NCBI GenBank assembly: GCA_028023455.1
Contig: JAQFVV010006197.1
Coordinates: 20,829,254-20,893,253, forward strand
Direction: 5' to 3'
DNA from: Epiperipatus broadwayi
Taxonomy: Eukaryota > Onychophora > Udeonychophora > Euonychophora > Peripatidae
DNA: 64,000 nt
In this document: in pieces, positions 14,261 through 24,339 of the stretch
How positions within the stretch are numbered: position 1 is the first letter of the stretch
Layout: each line of letters opens with the position of its first letter
Notes under the pieces: generated by a model
Databases searched by the model: none
What the model saw: the letters and a program-made list of their open reading frames with translations, nothing else
Told to the model about the DNA's origin: nothing
Position numbers and translations under genes: made by a program

Positions 14261-14267
14261 TAATTAT

Positions 14268-15175
14268 TCATAAAATTGTCATTATCCCAAAATCCCTATT
14301 AAGATTTTGTTTTATATTTTTAATCAATATTGCCTTTTTAATTTTCTTATTCTTTTTATTACTTGTATAATTAATCATTTTTATACTATTCTTCTCAAAC
14401 CTATGATCTATTTCTAATGAATGCAAATAAATAGGTGACCTCTTATCATACTTATGTTGAACTAATCTTGTATAAATTGAATTCTTTGTCTCACCTACAT
14501 AATTAGTTCTTATATTTTTACTTTTACATGATTTAAATTCAATTTTATATATCTCATTTATGCATTTTCTACTTTTCTTACATATTTATTATCTAATTTA
14601 TAAAATATATTTTTCCTTCTTTTACTTACTATTTTAAATTTTATTACATTATTAAACTTTTTATTAATTTTAATATTTATTTTATTCATCGTTTTTACAA
14701 TACTATTATTATAAGTTCTAATATCTATATATTCATTCTTATCTATTTTGTCTTTTCTACATACTATCTCCTTATTTTTACTAAATTTTTCTTCTGATTT
14801 CCTTATATTTTCATTTATAATTTTCTCTTGATATTCATTATCTTTAAATTTGTTAATTGTCAATTTTACTTGTTTATTATAATCTTCTTCATCTGAGCAA
14901 TAATTCCTAGCTCTATATATTTTTGAATTTATACTACTTATTCTATATCTTATATCTATATTCAAATTCCAATTACTTATATTACTATCCATATTGGATT
15001 TTTTATATATAGATGTTTCTATATTGCACTTACCATTTCTATATGACTTTCTTTCAAATATAACAGCAGTATATTGCAATATCAGATGAACTTTGATATA
15101 TAGTTCCATCTTTTTATTTAAATAGCTACCAAAATATTTAAATTCATTTAAATTTTCAATATAATAACTACCCAA
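14268..15175 (-). pseudogene. Penelope-like element: RT thumb/linker plus GIY-YIG endonuclease, 5' truncated
   Basis: The 205-codon ORF 15175-14558 carries IETSIYKKSNMDSNISNWN followed by YRISSINSKIYRARNY, the thumb region seen after the RT domain in PLEs, then KRRKNIFYKLDNKY ahead of the endonuclease. In another frame, from about 14600, EIYKIEFKSC, NYVGETKNSIYTRLVQHKYD and HSLEIDH give the GIY-YIG fold core (here YKI...NYVGET), and ILIKNIKQNLNRDFG ends the protein at a stop at 14268. PLEs use this protein to cut and prime at the target. One frameshift separates the two parts and no RT palm (YxDD) is found upstream, so the copy is 5' truncated. It is well preserved for its age. Confidence 0.75.
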
Positions 15176-15179
15176 ACCA

Positions 15180-16735
15180 AAAGTTGCTAAAGATTTATTT
15201 TTCCGCCATCAGTGATTCATAAAAAAATTGAATTTTTTGAACGTTAATTATTAAACCAAGAAAAGTATGATAATAGTGATTTCACCGATGCTTGGAAGAA
15301 TTCTACGAGTATCAGAATATGTAATAATTCTTCTCCACAAGAGCAACTAATTAATATAAACAGCAGAATTTTTTATAACAAAATATTCTTTCTACATTAA
15401 TAATTTTTTGACATTTACAATAGATAGTTATGGCAGTAACAAAAATAATTGACCCAGATAATGATCAGATCAAATTAAGAGAGAGTCCCCCCCCCCCTTT
15501 CAGATAGCTAAAAGATTCTTGATACTTCTCAAAAATTATTTTGGGTAGCTGGTTTACAGCCATGACAGTTTACCGTTATTTGGTAATAGCTGAGTATCAG
15601 GTTATTTTCAGTTGAAGGTTAAAAATCCTAAAATAAAATGATTTGATCAAATGAGCGTAGTAATACACTGACCAGGAAACAAAAACCTTTATCACTGATG
15701 AAATTTATATCCCACACACACCCCTTAATAAAAAAGAAAACCTTGTAAAATTCAGAATGATAAAATTCGGTACACTTTAATATATTTTTTAAATGTATGC
15801 AAATTGCAAATAAATTTCTGAGCCACTTGAATATAAAAGTGAGTAACCATCTTCTACTAAAAAATTTGTATTCTTAAATACTAATGTGAAGTTTTAAACA
15901 GATTTTTCACACAGACGCGTTTCCTGAACAACAAAAAAAATACGAATGTCAGATATTTAAAAACAAATATTATCGACTACTTTCGCCACGTGAAAAATGA
16001 TATTCGTTTTTCATATTTACATCGAAAAAAGAAATGTTTGATCAGCTCCAGGTTCTACGTAAAATTAATCATAAGTAAATAGACAAATATTTTTATATGA
16101 AAACGATATAAGATATTATAGCAAGAAGCTCATAAAATTTATTCTGAGAAATTGATTTTTATAATGAAGGTTTGACTCTAACCGCTGTATATACATCTTA
16201 CGCAATTGTAATCACATAAAAGAATTTTTTCTCTGCTAAGCAAAAGGATGATGCGCTCTAAAATTGAGATGTTATAATAAATTGTGATAAGAGGGTGACA
16301 AGCAAATAACTACCAATGATGATGTGTGACCGCATAGTCGCGGTTAATACATTTTATCGTACAGTTAATCAATATGCCTCTGGGCAAAAAACAATATACA
16401 TTTTTTTTTCTTTTCTAAGCAATAAATACCAGATGTTATTGTTAATACGAAAACTGAAATACGGATATAGTAAAACAATAAAAAAAAAACATTTGCTTAT
16501 TATATACATTTTAGTAAATAAAAAATAATAATTTTCAAGTATTGGATTTGTATTTTTACTAAAAAAATAAATACATTTATTTCCATAAACAAACAAAACA
16601 AATTTTAACAACAATGTATATACGTAATGTTTCATAAAAGCAATATATATTTTTTTCTTTTATTGGACATCATTTTCAACCATTATCGATTCACTGAGGA
16701 ATGAAAATCTTTGACTTTAGTTTAAGAAATGGTAA
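15180..16735. other. AT-rich stretch without recognisable gene
   Basis: Includes a C(11) run near 15487. Small ORFs on both strands around 16316-16635 overlap each other and show no recognisable motif. Confidence 0.45.
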
Positions 16736-16739
16736 TCAT

Positions 16740-17345
16740 GTGATGACTTTAGTTTAACTCAGTTTCCCCTGGTACATTATTTTTCCACATTACTCCAACA
16801 AATTTTTTATCTATTCTATATATGGACCCTATATAAGTCTTGTACATTTTTTCAGATCCAGCTTAAGATTACATCTGTCCATTTATTATTATCTCTCATA
16901 ATAACGATAATCCAACTCCATTTCAGACTCTTACTAAGTTCAATGATATCAGTGATATCTATATGTTCACTCACCCTTGTTCATCCTTGTTGCTCCAACA
17001 TGCATCCTCCATATTTTACTGTCTGATTTTATCCTTTGTTAAGCATCCAAGTTTCAGATTCATATGCAAAAATGATTAAAACAATCCCATAAAAAACTTT
17101 ATTTTTCTAGAATATTTCTACTAAAATTATTCCATACAAATTTCAGTCATTATGTTGCAATTTGTAGTTGTTAACTTCTTTCAATTCATTATCACCGATC
17201 TTTATTTTCTTCTTGTGGGAAAAATCATTGAACAGTTGTTTAGTTTTTTTTTAGTCCTACTTTTTGCTCTTATCTGGTAATTTTTATATTTCCTGAAGCT
17301 GGTAAGCTTTATTTTTTCAAAAACAGTCATATCATTTACAAATTC
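16740..17345 (-). pseudogene. RTE-like LINE, C-terminal part of the RT protein
   Basis: On the - strand, the text FYGIVLIIFAYESETWML is followed by TRVSEHIDITDIIEL and SLKWSWIIVIMRDNNKWT (16955-16879). This is the conserved tail of RTE-like LINE ORFs (LYGCETWTL ... TDIIERIAKLKWQWAGHIARR-DGRWT). Stops interrupt the frame. The catalytic RT motifs would lie further right on the - strand but are not seen beyond ~17345, so only the 3' end of the element inserted or survived, as is usual for LINEs. Confidence 0.65.
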
Positions 17346-17579
17346 TAGGTAATTTCTACATTTTATTTTCTTAGTTTTCCATTAAATATGAACGTAGAAG
17401 TTTGAAAGGTTTCAGGAAGGAATTTCTGCAATATAACCAAAATAATAGAAAAGAAAATGTTAAAAATTCAAGATGTACATAATACTTTTACTCTCAAAAA
17501 AATGTGGGAAGCACTAGAACTAACAAACATAAGGGTAACTCATTTTAAAACAATTAAATTATGTAATAATATATAAATA

Positions 17580-17705
17580 TAGGGGATTTGAATGCAGACT
17601 TTCAAGCACCCTTCACTGTCCACACTATCTCATAACACTGATACACATGACACCTGGAGTTTAATTGTAAATATGGGAGATTTGAACACATACTTTCAAG
17701 AAAAA
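17580..17705 (-). repeat. Family S tRNA-like SINE fragment (two partial copies)
   Basis: GGGGATTTGAATGCAGACTT at 17582 and GGAGATTTGAACACATACTT at 17675 are both the reverse complement of the family S B-box half (AAGTCTG-(T/A)GTTCAAATC-TCC). The first runs on to ACTGATACACATGA as in the copies at 43.1 and 54.4 kb. The hammerhead-like portion is not present here. Confidence 0.5.
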
Positions 17706-17742
17706 GCCCTTAAAATTAAAAATAAAAAGGAAATGTGAGAAA

Positions 17743-17952
17743 ATGGGAATCCCTCTGCATAATAATAAAGCTTTTTATACATTGTGCTATTCTGATCAAA
17801 TAGTTTCAGTTCAAACTTATGATAATTTGAGTTATATAGTTAGAAAATTAACAGAGAAATATAGAAAACAGGGCCTGGAAATAAATATTTGTGGATTGGA
17901 AAAATTAGAGAAAAATCTAATAAATATCAATTGCCATTATAATTTGAATTAG
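17743..17952 (+). pseudogene. Reverse transcriptase fragment from a second LINE family
   Basis: The 69-codon ORF has LCYSDQIVSVQTYDNLSYIV followed by RKLTEKYRKQGLEINI. It fits the LINE RT motif FADDQV-(x)-A-x-(D/E)-(D/E)-(D/N)-L-x-Y-M-V-RKL-x-E-E-Y-x-K-x-GL-x-(I/V)-N, with the catalytic ADD changed to SDQ. It abuts the next LINE fragment in a different frame and repeats a part of RT that the next fragment also carries, so it is best read as a separate insertion. Confidence 0.5.
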
Positions 17953-18905
17953 TAGATTATGAAAATGCATTTGATTCTATTAAGTATTTTTTCACAGTGA
18001 TTCATCAAGATATAGACCTGGAAAACTTTTATATTCTGAAGAATATTTATCAAAATGCAATAACAATGATTAAATTACATTTGACACTAAAAAAAAAAAA
18101 AACATTGATAAGAGTATAAGACAGGGTGACTCCACATCTCAAAAACTTTTTTCAGCAATTTTACAATAAGTCTTTTGTAGATTAAATAGAAATAAAAATA
18201 TACAAAGATTGTTTAAGCCATCTAGATTTTGCAGATAATGTGATTATTAGATTAAAGTAAAAAATTAAAACTAAAGATGATTACTAAATAAGACTAAAAT
18301 TCAATATATTTTCTGAGAAGATAAAAAAGATTCATAAGTATGACTTAACAGAAATTAACATAATGAATGAAATTATAGAATTTAAACTTGGATGGAGACT
18401 ATTGAAGGAAAATAATTTAATATTAAAAGGAAATATGTCTATATCTTTGATAAATAAGATTTTTAATACATGTGTTTACCAGTTTTTATTTATGAATTTG
18501 AGACTTAGACACTTAATGGAAGAGCAATACAGAGACTTCAGACTACTCGATAAAGTATGAAGAAATATATGTTGGAAATAACAATAAGGAATCAAAAGTG
18601 AAATAATTGGATGAGAGAGAGCATACAGGTATCATTAATATCATTGATAAATTAAGAGACTGAAATTGATCTGGATTGGCCATATTACTAAAAGGGATGG
18701 TAATAGATGGACAGTTAAAGTCTTAAAATTGATCTCAAAAGTATATTAAAAAGACAGAGAAATAAATTACATGAAATATGGATAGTTAGAATAAGGAGGT
18801 TTATTTGGTATGATATAGAGAAGAGAGATTATGAATCAGAGAAACCGAATTAAACTTTGAGAGAGCATTACGCTGAAGTATTTTAAAAAACGCTCTAAAA
18901 TGGTG
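17953..18905 (+). pseudogene. RTE-like LINE, RT palm to C-terminus
   Basis: Motifs occur in family order on the + strand across several frames: DYENAFDSI (17955-17981, RT motif A), ILKNIYQNAITMIKLH, IRQGDS (~18117), LDFADNVIIRLK (~18225, catalytic ADD changed to ADN), then the 65-codon ORF 18363-18560 with LGWRLLKENNLILKGNMSIS and SLINKIFNTCVYQFLF, and finally LIWIGHITKRDGNRWTVKVL (18671-18728). That is the arrangement of an RTE-type RT protein from the palm to its C-terminal tail. Frameshifts and stops show that it is dead. The endonuclease half is missing, as expected for 5' truncation. It is the reading-direction opposite of the related fragment at 16.74-17.35 kb. Confidence 0.7.
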
Positions 18906-19365
18906 ATGATGATGAAGTGACTCTTCTGACAGGATATACAGGTATCAAATATTGGAAGAATCTTCTAATGTGAGGATTCATTACGAACAGCCAATAATAC
19001 TAATCAGTGCCTGACTAAGATTATCTTCTGTTTCTTATAGTTAAAATATTGATTTATCAAAGTTTAGTAGTGTTTCCAATATAAAAAGTGTTTTTTTTGT
19101 GTGTGAGCTCTTTTACTGTCATCTCCCACTTAAATAGATGTAAGGCCTGATCATAATAAGTATCTTATCTTATTATGTCATTTCTCTGCAGTAACTATGA
19201 CAATGCAATAATCTGAATATGAAAATACACACGTATAACTTAAATATATATAATATAATCACTGTAAATCAAACGAATGACAAGAGCACTTTCAAAGCTC
19301 TAAGCCTTCATTTTCAAAAAGTAAACTATTCAAATTAGGTCAGACTAAATATGCAAATAAGGGTG
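18906..19365. other. Untranslated or unassigned stretch left of the PLE
   Basis: No coding motif is seen. It may include the 3' untranslated part of the neighbouring - strand PLE, but no boundary is visible. Confidence 0.4.
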
Positions 19366-19369
19366 GAAT

Positions 19370-20660
19370 AGATCTAGATCTGCCACTTCTTAGATACGGC
19401 ATAAAATGTTTCTTTTTTATTCATGGCATGTACGTCCAAGATGATATAACATGCCTCTTTCACTTTTCTTCGCAATTCGTGCCACTCTCTGCACATAATG
19501 CATGACTTGTCTGGCCTGCACTGGTGTCCTGTAGAAGCTGCATGCTACACAAAAATAGAAGGATGGGATGGGTTGGCTGAGGCCTTATTGTATGCATATA
19601 TGTGTTGTGCAAGTCTTGTATGGATGGACATCCTAGACTCCCCATAATATGCTGCTGGGCAATTATTATTACTACATGCGATCTTGTAAATGGCATGTTG
19701 AGCATATACTGGGGGGATATAGTCCTTAGTATTATTTATGCATCTGTTGAAATTGGGAAGAGAGTGGTAACACAAGCTAAAATCATTACTAAAGATTGTG
19801 TATAAATCTTTATGTATATTTTTAATATATGGCAGCAAGATACAGGGTTTATTCTGTTTATGTTCTCAAATGGGACCATTTTCAAACTTCCTAATAATGT
19901 CATCGATCACTCTCTTATTGTATTTTGCATTTAAAAGTTCATTTCTGAACATCTCAATGTTCTTCCTTTTATCAGCCTCAAAGCTGCACAGATTCATGTT
20001 TCTGTATAAGAAAGATTTCAGACCAGTCATTTTATATGTATATGGAGTGTTCGATGAGTGGTGTATGTGGCCCCTAATGTTGATCGGTTTGATGGGCATT
20101 CTGTAACAGAAGTGATGGGCCTCCATCATCACTTGTAGGTCTAGATATTTAATACTACTGGGAGCTTTGTTTTGATTTGTGATTATGTTTAGACCTGATG
20201 CTGTTGTGAAGTCTGTCTTAATGTCTTCTATTATTTCTTTAGGCGCAGCTATTAAAATGTCATCTACATATCTAGTATATAGCAATAAACCACCATCCAT
20301 ATATCTCGGGATGATAATTTGCTCATATGCCTTCATTATGATCCTGGTCATGATTCCACTCATTGGAATACCCATTGAGCATGTGGTACCATTCGTGGTT
20401 GAACACAGCATACATGTTTTTGTTCATTTAGTTCAACAAGGCTACAACTGATAAGTGCTTCTTTTACAATTATTATGGACTTAGGTCTGTCAATAGATCC
20501 ATACAATTCTGCAACATCAAGAACTATCATCTTTGTATTTTGTTCTGGAGCCACATTCTTCAGTCTATTTACAAAGTCAAAAGATGACCTGATAGCATAA
20601 TCCCCATAGCATGTGGCTTATGCGATCCATGTATTTATAGTTTTTGCTGCCTTATTCTCC
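19370..20660 (-). pseudogene. Penelope-like element with RT palm and GIY-YIG endonuclease
   Basis: Reading right to left: MIVLDVAELYGSI (20530-20490, RT motif A), then the 181-codon ORF 20411-19866 with TNGTTCSMGIPMSGIMTRII (motif B) and LLYTRYVDDILIAAPKEII (catalytic YVDD), KYLDLQ, and a thumb ending FENGPI. ORF 19838-19545 carries the GIY-YIG module HAIYKIACSNNNCPAAYYGE plus SRMSIHTRLAQH. A further frame gives DKSCIMCREWHELRRKVKEA and YIILDVHAMNKKETFYAVSK, the PLE C-terminal tail. Protein order RT then GIY-YIG is diagnostic of PLEs. At least two frameshifts break it and the 5' part is missing. The tail matches the fragment at 24.2 kb, so both belong to one subfamily. Confidence 0.85.
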
Positions 20661-20724
20661 TTTGATTGTTGTAGTTTTCCCACTGAGAAAGCAATGGTGA
20701 AAGTGCTTTAATAGACAAGGCATC

Positions 20725-20783
20725 TTTAATTGTGATCTTTTCTCAAGGTAAGGAGTCTTTAATTGTGATCTTTTCTCAAGGTA
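20725..20783 (+). repeat. Two-copy short tandem duplication
   Basis: TCTTTAATTGTGATCTTTTC followed by TCAAGGTAA occurs twice in a row (starting near 20727 and 20756). No function is apparent. Confidence 0.6.
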
Positions 20784-20789
20784 ATACAA

Positions 20790-21365
20790 TCAATAATGAA
20801 TCATTCTAAAACCGGATTAAAGTCATGAATTTAAATTCAATAAAGATTGTATATGTAGCCAGCCCTATTTTTTTTTAAAAAAAAATCATTATTTACTATG
20901 AAAGTGGAAAAAGTCTGGAAAAGGTAGTTTTAAAATGACCAGTCTCACACTAGGTCACCATATCTGGTAGATTATTTCATTGAAGTAGTAGAAATAAATA
21001 TAAAATCAGTAACGGTAATATTGGAAAAGGAGATAGTAGTGGTAGAAATAAAAACAAATATGACTTTTATTTTTATCAAATATAAGATCATAGAATGTGT
21101 GAATTTTACTTAAATGATTCAAAATCAAATGAAGAACAGCACTTGTAGCTAAAGAGCTGTCAATATTTAAGATTGACATAGCTGTTCTTAATGAATCTTA
21201 TTTTCCACATGAAAGTTTAATTGTAAATGTAGAATGGCTATAAGTTTTTTTTAACAAGTGGATCATTGAGTGAAAAAATACTGCATGATATAAGATTATG
21301 TGATATCTAATTTGGTATCTTTTATTTTTATTATTTCAAAGAAAGGCTAATTACACAAACTTATT
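20790..21365. other. AT-rich stretch without recognisable gene
   Basis: No coding motif, tRNA-like box or long inverted repeat is seen. Confidence 0.4.
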
Positions 21366-21369
21366 AAAA

Positions 21370-21560
21370 CAGCTCTATATACGTATTGCCACTCAGTGCA
21401 TGCCAGAAGGCTTGTGCATAAAATCCCCATCTAGTGACTACTCATCCAATATCCCCAGACTAGTTTCTGGCTTGTGGCCTTCATCAGTGAGGAACCTTGG
21501 AGCTGAGAGCACTGCACCTAGATCTTAGGGTAAACTTAGTTTATGCAGTGATACCTGTGC
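21370..21560 (-). repeat. Family R repeat (hammerhead-like), partial copy
   Basis: Reverse complement runs CCTAAGATCTAGGTGCAGTG, CTCTCAGCTCCAAGG, the hammerhead-like core, GATGAGTAGTCACTAGATGG, and TTTTATGCACAAGCCTTCTG, all matching the 38.87-39.85 kb array. A short piece of the following segment (CACTGAGTGGCAATACGTAT, 21376-21399) is joined directly after it, with the intervening ~25 bp missing. It sits just upstream of a + strand LINE. Confidence 0.7.
21441..21506 (-). ncRNA. Hammerhead-like ribozyme, family R, best copy
   Basis: On the - strand the order is UUCCUCA (stem I, 5' side), CUGAUGA (core), AGGC-CACAA-GCCA (stem II: GGC/GCC with an A-A mismatch at its base), GAAA, C-UA-G-U-C (stem III of two pairs, ending GUC), then UGGGGAU (stem I, 3' side). 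UCCUCA pairs with UGGGGA over six bases, and farther out CCAA pairs with UUGG. Predicted cleavage is after the C of GUC, between 21458 and 21457. Type I hammerheads with 1-3 bp stem III are known from PLEs and animal retrozymes. The A-A mismatch could weaken or abolish activity. Confidence 0.55.
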
Positions 21561-21639
21561 CTAATTTAGCCATGCTTACACTTCAATATAGTTCTGAGAA
21601 AGCTTATATATTTTATTAGATAGTGTTATTATATCATTG

Positions 21640-23480
21640 ATTTAATCATTATCATTAAAAGACCAATTTTTTTATTGGAGACTTTAATGCACATATTGAT
21701 AAAACAGTAAATTTTGGAGATAATGTTATTGATACTGTAAACTCAAATGATTTACTGTGTTTAATTATTTATTATTATTATTTGCAGGATGTATGGATTA
21801 AATAATATAAATACTTTATTTAGGGATAAAAATCATTATAAAAAAACTTGATTGCAATGTATTCACAATCCAAACAAAGATAATTAATAGATTATATTCT
21901 AATTAATAATCAGAACACAAAAGAAATATTATATCAACATTTTCATATATAATATAGGTCATTAAACAAGTTCACCTTTAGATAAATTGTTGGACAGATC
22001 ATAAATACTTATGCTAAGAGGTTAAAATTGCCTTAAAACATATGATTTTAATATTATCAACTGAATATTTGTTAATGAATCAAATGTCAGTGGCTTGATA
22101 AAAAGAAAACATACTTTGTCTTGTAAGCCACTAAACATCACATGATCACTATTTCTTATGCTTGCTCTTAACTGTTATTAAAACAGGCAAAACTTTTTAT
22201 ACGTATTGCCACTCAGTGCAAGCCAGAGTAATCAATGGATTGCACAAGCCTTCTGGAATCCATTGATTACTTTGGCTTGCACTGAGAGGTAATACGTATA
22301 GAGAGTTTTGCCCATTTTACTTTTGCTTGTCAGAATACTAAACTTCACTGTAGAGTTTTATAAGTAATATAAAGATTTAAAAATCTAAGTTCAACAACTG
22401 ACAAGAAAACTTAAAAATGATTTGTGGATCACCATTTAAATATTAACACAAAAACTGAGATGATATTTTTAGTGATATATCCATTCTATCTACTTATTTA
22501 GATTTGAATAAAGATATTAATTGAATTATAGTTTTTGTAAGAACATCTATAGTTTCTAATGAAATACTAGAAAAGTTTTATATAATAATATTTTAATTTT
22601 AAAATTATCAGCATCTTTAATAATTATATAAAATCATCAAATTGTTCCACATAATACTAATAATGCTTTTATTATTCCAAATAATTTCAATAATTGTTAT
22701 CAATATTGTTATTATCCACTTTAACAAAACATTTTAAAAAGATTTTGTTGAATAGATTGTTTACTGACATAGATAAGTAGTTACTAGAGACTCAATGCAA
22801 TTATCAATTACCAGGAAATTTAAGAAAAATGTCAAAAGCACAAGTATGATTTAACTTTTTTTTTTTATATTGATTTTATCAAAGCATTTGATTCAATTGA
22901 CCATCAAAGTTTATTTTTATTGTGCAAATTTTACATGAGGAATTGCAAGTAGTGAAAAATCTGATGCCTTTGACAGTGTCTTTAGAACAGTTACAGACAG
23001 TTTTATGAAATACTATCAAAATATGATAAATTGATATGGTGATGGAATTTTTAATTTGAACCAATTAAAAGCAAAAACAAAATATTTTATGGTTTTTCAA
23101 TTTACTGTATGCTGATGGATGATTATGTTACCATTACCAGTCCAAAAATATGACTACGGAATGTATTTAATGCTTAGAATACAACATAGATTTAGAAACT
23201 AGTGTCTAAAAAAAAAACCCTAGTTTTTTATTAGCCAGTAATAGAAAAAATCTTCAATAATTTTAATTACCATTGATTATCAACTTAAGATTATAAGTCA
23301 ATTTAAATAAACTTGATAGTTTTTAAGTGATGTGATGGTAAAATGCAACATACATTCCATTCTGCTGTTATTTCATTTAAGAAATTAAAGGATATATTAA
23401 TATCTCATTATGGTATAATATTTGCAGCTAATAAATTAATTGTACATAAGGCTACTACTTTGCTCAATTTCTTATATAAA
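21640..23480 (+). pseudogene. RTE-like LINE, endonuclease to RT C-terminus, broken
   Basis: Motifs run in order: IGDFNAHIDKTVNFGDNVID (21676-21735, AP-endonuclease GDFNA), TLFRDKNHYKKTWLQCIHNP (frames mixed), then after an inserted family R hairpin, KKILLNRL and an ETQCNYQLPGNLRK-type segment (22735-22825), IDFIKAFDSIDH (22871-22906, RT motif A), LYAD-D (~23108, catalytic box with one extra base) and SFKKLKDILISHYGIIF (23370-23420). These match the endonuclease/RT protein of RTE-like LINEs over nearly its whole length. Many stops and frameshifts exist. This is the most complete LINE in the window, although still only ~1.8 kb because of internal deletions. Confidence 0.65.
22120..22330. repeat. 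Inverted family R segment inserted in the LINE
   Basis: Left arm (- orientation) and right arm (+ orientation) of the same family R segment face each other: TACGTATTGCCACTCAGTGC at 22200 versus its complement GCACTGAGAGGTAATACGTA at 22279. Arms of about 60 bp (22188-22250 and 22256-22312) flank a ~15-base loop containing GCACAAGCCTTCTGG. The left arm runs on to ~22120 (TTATAACAG and CACATGATCACTATTTCTTA segments). The LINE reading picks up again on the right, so the hairpin was added after the LINE. Confidence 0.7.
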
Positions 23481-23489
23481 ATAAAAATC

Positions 23490-23935
23490 TAGATCCTAAT
23501 TAGTTGTTTAAAATATTTTATTTAAAAATTTCCAGCAAGATTTTAAAAGTATGAAGGCAAGATCTTAAAACCAATTAGTAATATATTAATTTAATGGACC
23601 TTCGATTGTAAAGCCCTTTTTTATTGGATCGGATACATTGTGCAAATGAATGAATGGTAAGAGATTTCTTGGAAAAATATTTTATGCAAACATGAATTTG
23701 ATTTTTATGGACGAAATAGATCGTATTTACAATATAAAAAATATTTCTAAGACATTCTAAAGAAGTACAATATTGACTGTTTTTTATTAAAAAGGATTGG
23801 ATGTAAATAAAATACAATGCACTATCAATTTTTATATTATTACCTATTTCCAATACATTTGGAAAGCTTCACACACAAAAAAAATCCCTTTATTAAATAA
23901 AGGACTTCTTAGATAAATATTCTCTTACTCTTCTC
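23490..23935. other. AT-rich stretch without recognisable gene
   Basis: The 92-codon - strand ORF at 23853-23575 has no recognisable motif and is probably chance. Confidence 0.4.
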
Positions 23936-23989
23936 TTTTACTTTCTTTGCATATCTTCATATATTCATATATAAAAAGCAGAGGAGATC

Positions 23990-24040
23990 TGATAAAGCTC
24001 TGATGAAGAATGCTGGACAGTCGAAACTGTAAGGAAAATA
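23990..24040 (+). ncRNA. Hammerhead-like CTGATGA...CGAAAC motif
   Basis: GCTCTGATGAAGAATG, CTGGA, CAGTCGAAACTGTAAGG places CUGAUGA and GAAAC around a possible stem II (GAAUG/CAGUC, one mismatch). Stem III would be AC/GU with one base between, giving GUA. No good stem I can be drawn, so it is either a decayed copy or a look-alike. It lies ~200 bp upstream of a PLE C-terminal fragment on the same strand. Confidence 0.3.
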
Positions 24041-24214
24041 AAGAAGTTTTCAAAGAAAATTTGTTTGCATTAAAGTGTATATGAAAGAAATATTATAAGC
24101 AATATATATATATGACTTCTCAGATACTGTAGTACTGTAATTATAAATAGGTCAATAAATGTGGTTTTAATTTCTCCTTATTTGTAATACTAACTAACCC
24201 CGTTATTTTATGCT

Positions 24215-24335
24215 CAGAACCAAACGACTACAGGAGAAAAATAAAGGAGGCATTCTACATTAACAGAGACATCCATGCAATCAACAGAAGAGACACGTGC
24301 TTCGACATCTCGAAAAAATGGGCTACGTAACAGTA
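24215..24335 (+). pseudogene. Penelope-like element, C-terminal tail fragment
   Basis: Translation gives NDYRRKIKEAFYINRDIHAI followed by NRRDTCFDISKKWAT. This parallels the tail of the PLE at 19.4 kb (RRKVKEACYIILDVHAMNKK, ETFYAVSKKWQI) residue by residue, so the two are members of one PLE subfamily. Only the last ~40 codons are present. The GIY-YIG core is not found upstream. Confidence 0.6.
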
Positions 24336-24339
24336 ATTC

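Noticed and set aside
15690-15720. CACTGATGAAATTTATATCC as a hammerhead core
   Set aside because: No stem II or GAAA box follows at a workable distance.
19602-20451. Three + strand ORFs opposite the PLE
   Set aside because: The - strand has RT and GIY-YIG motifs in the right order; the + strand ORFs have none.
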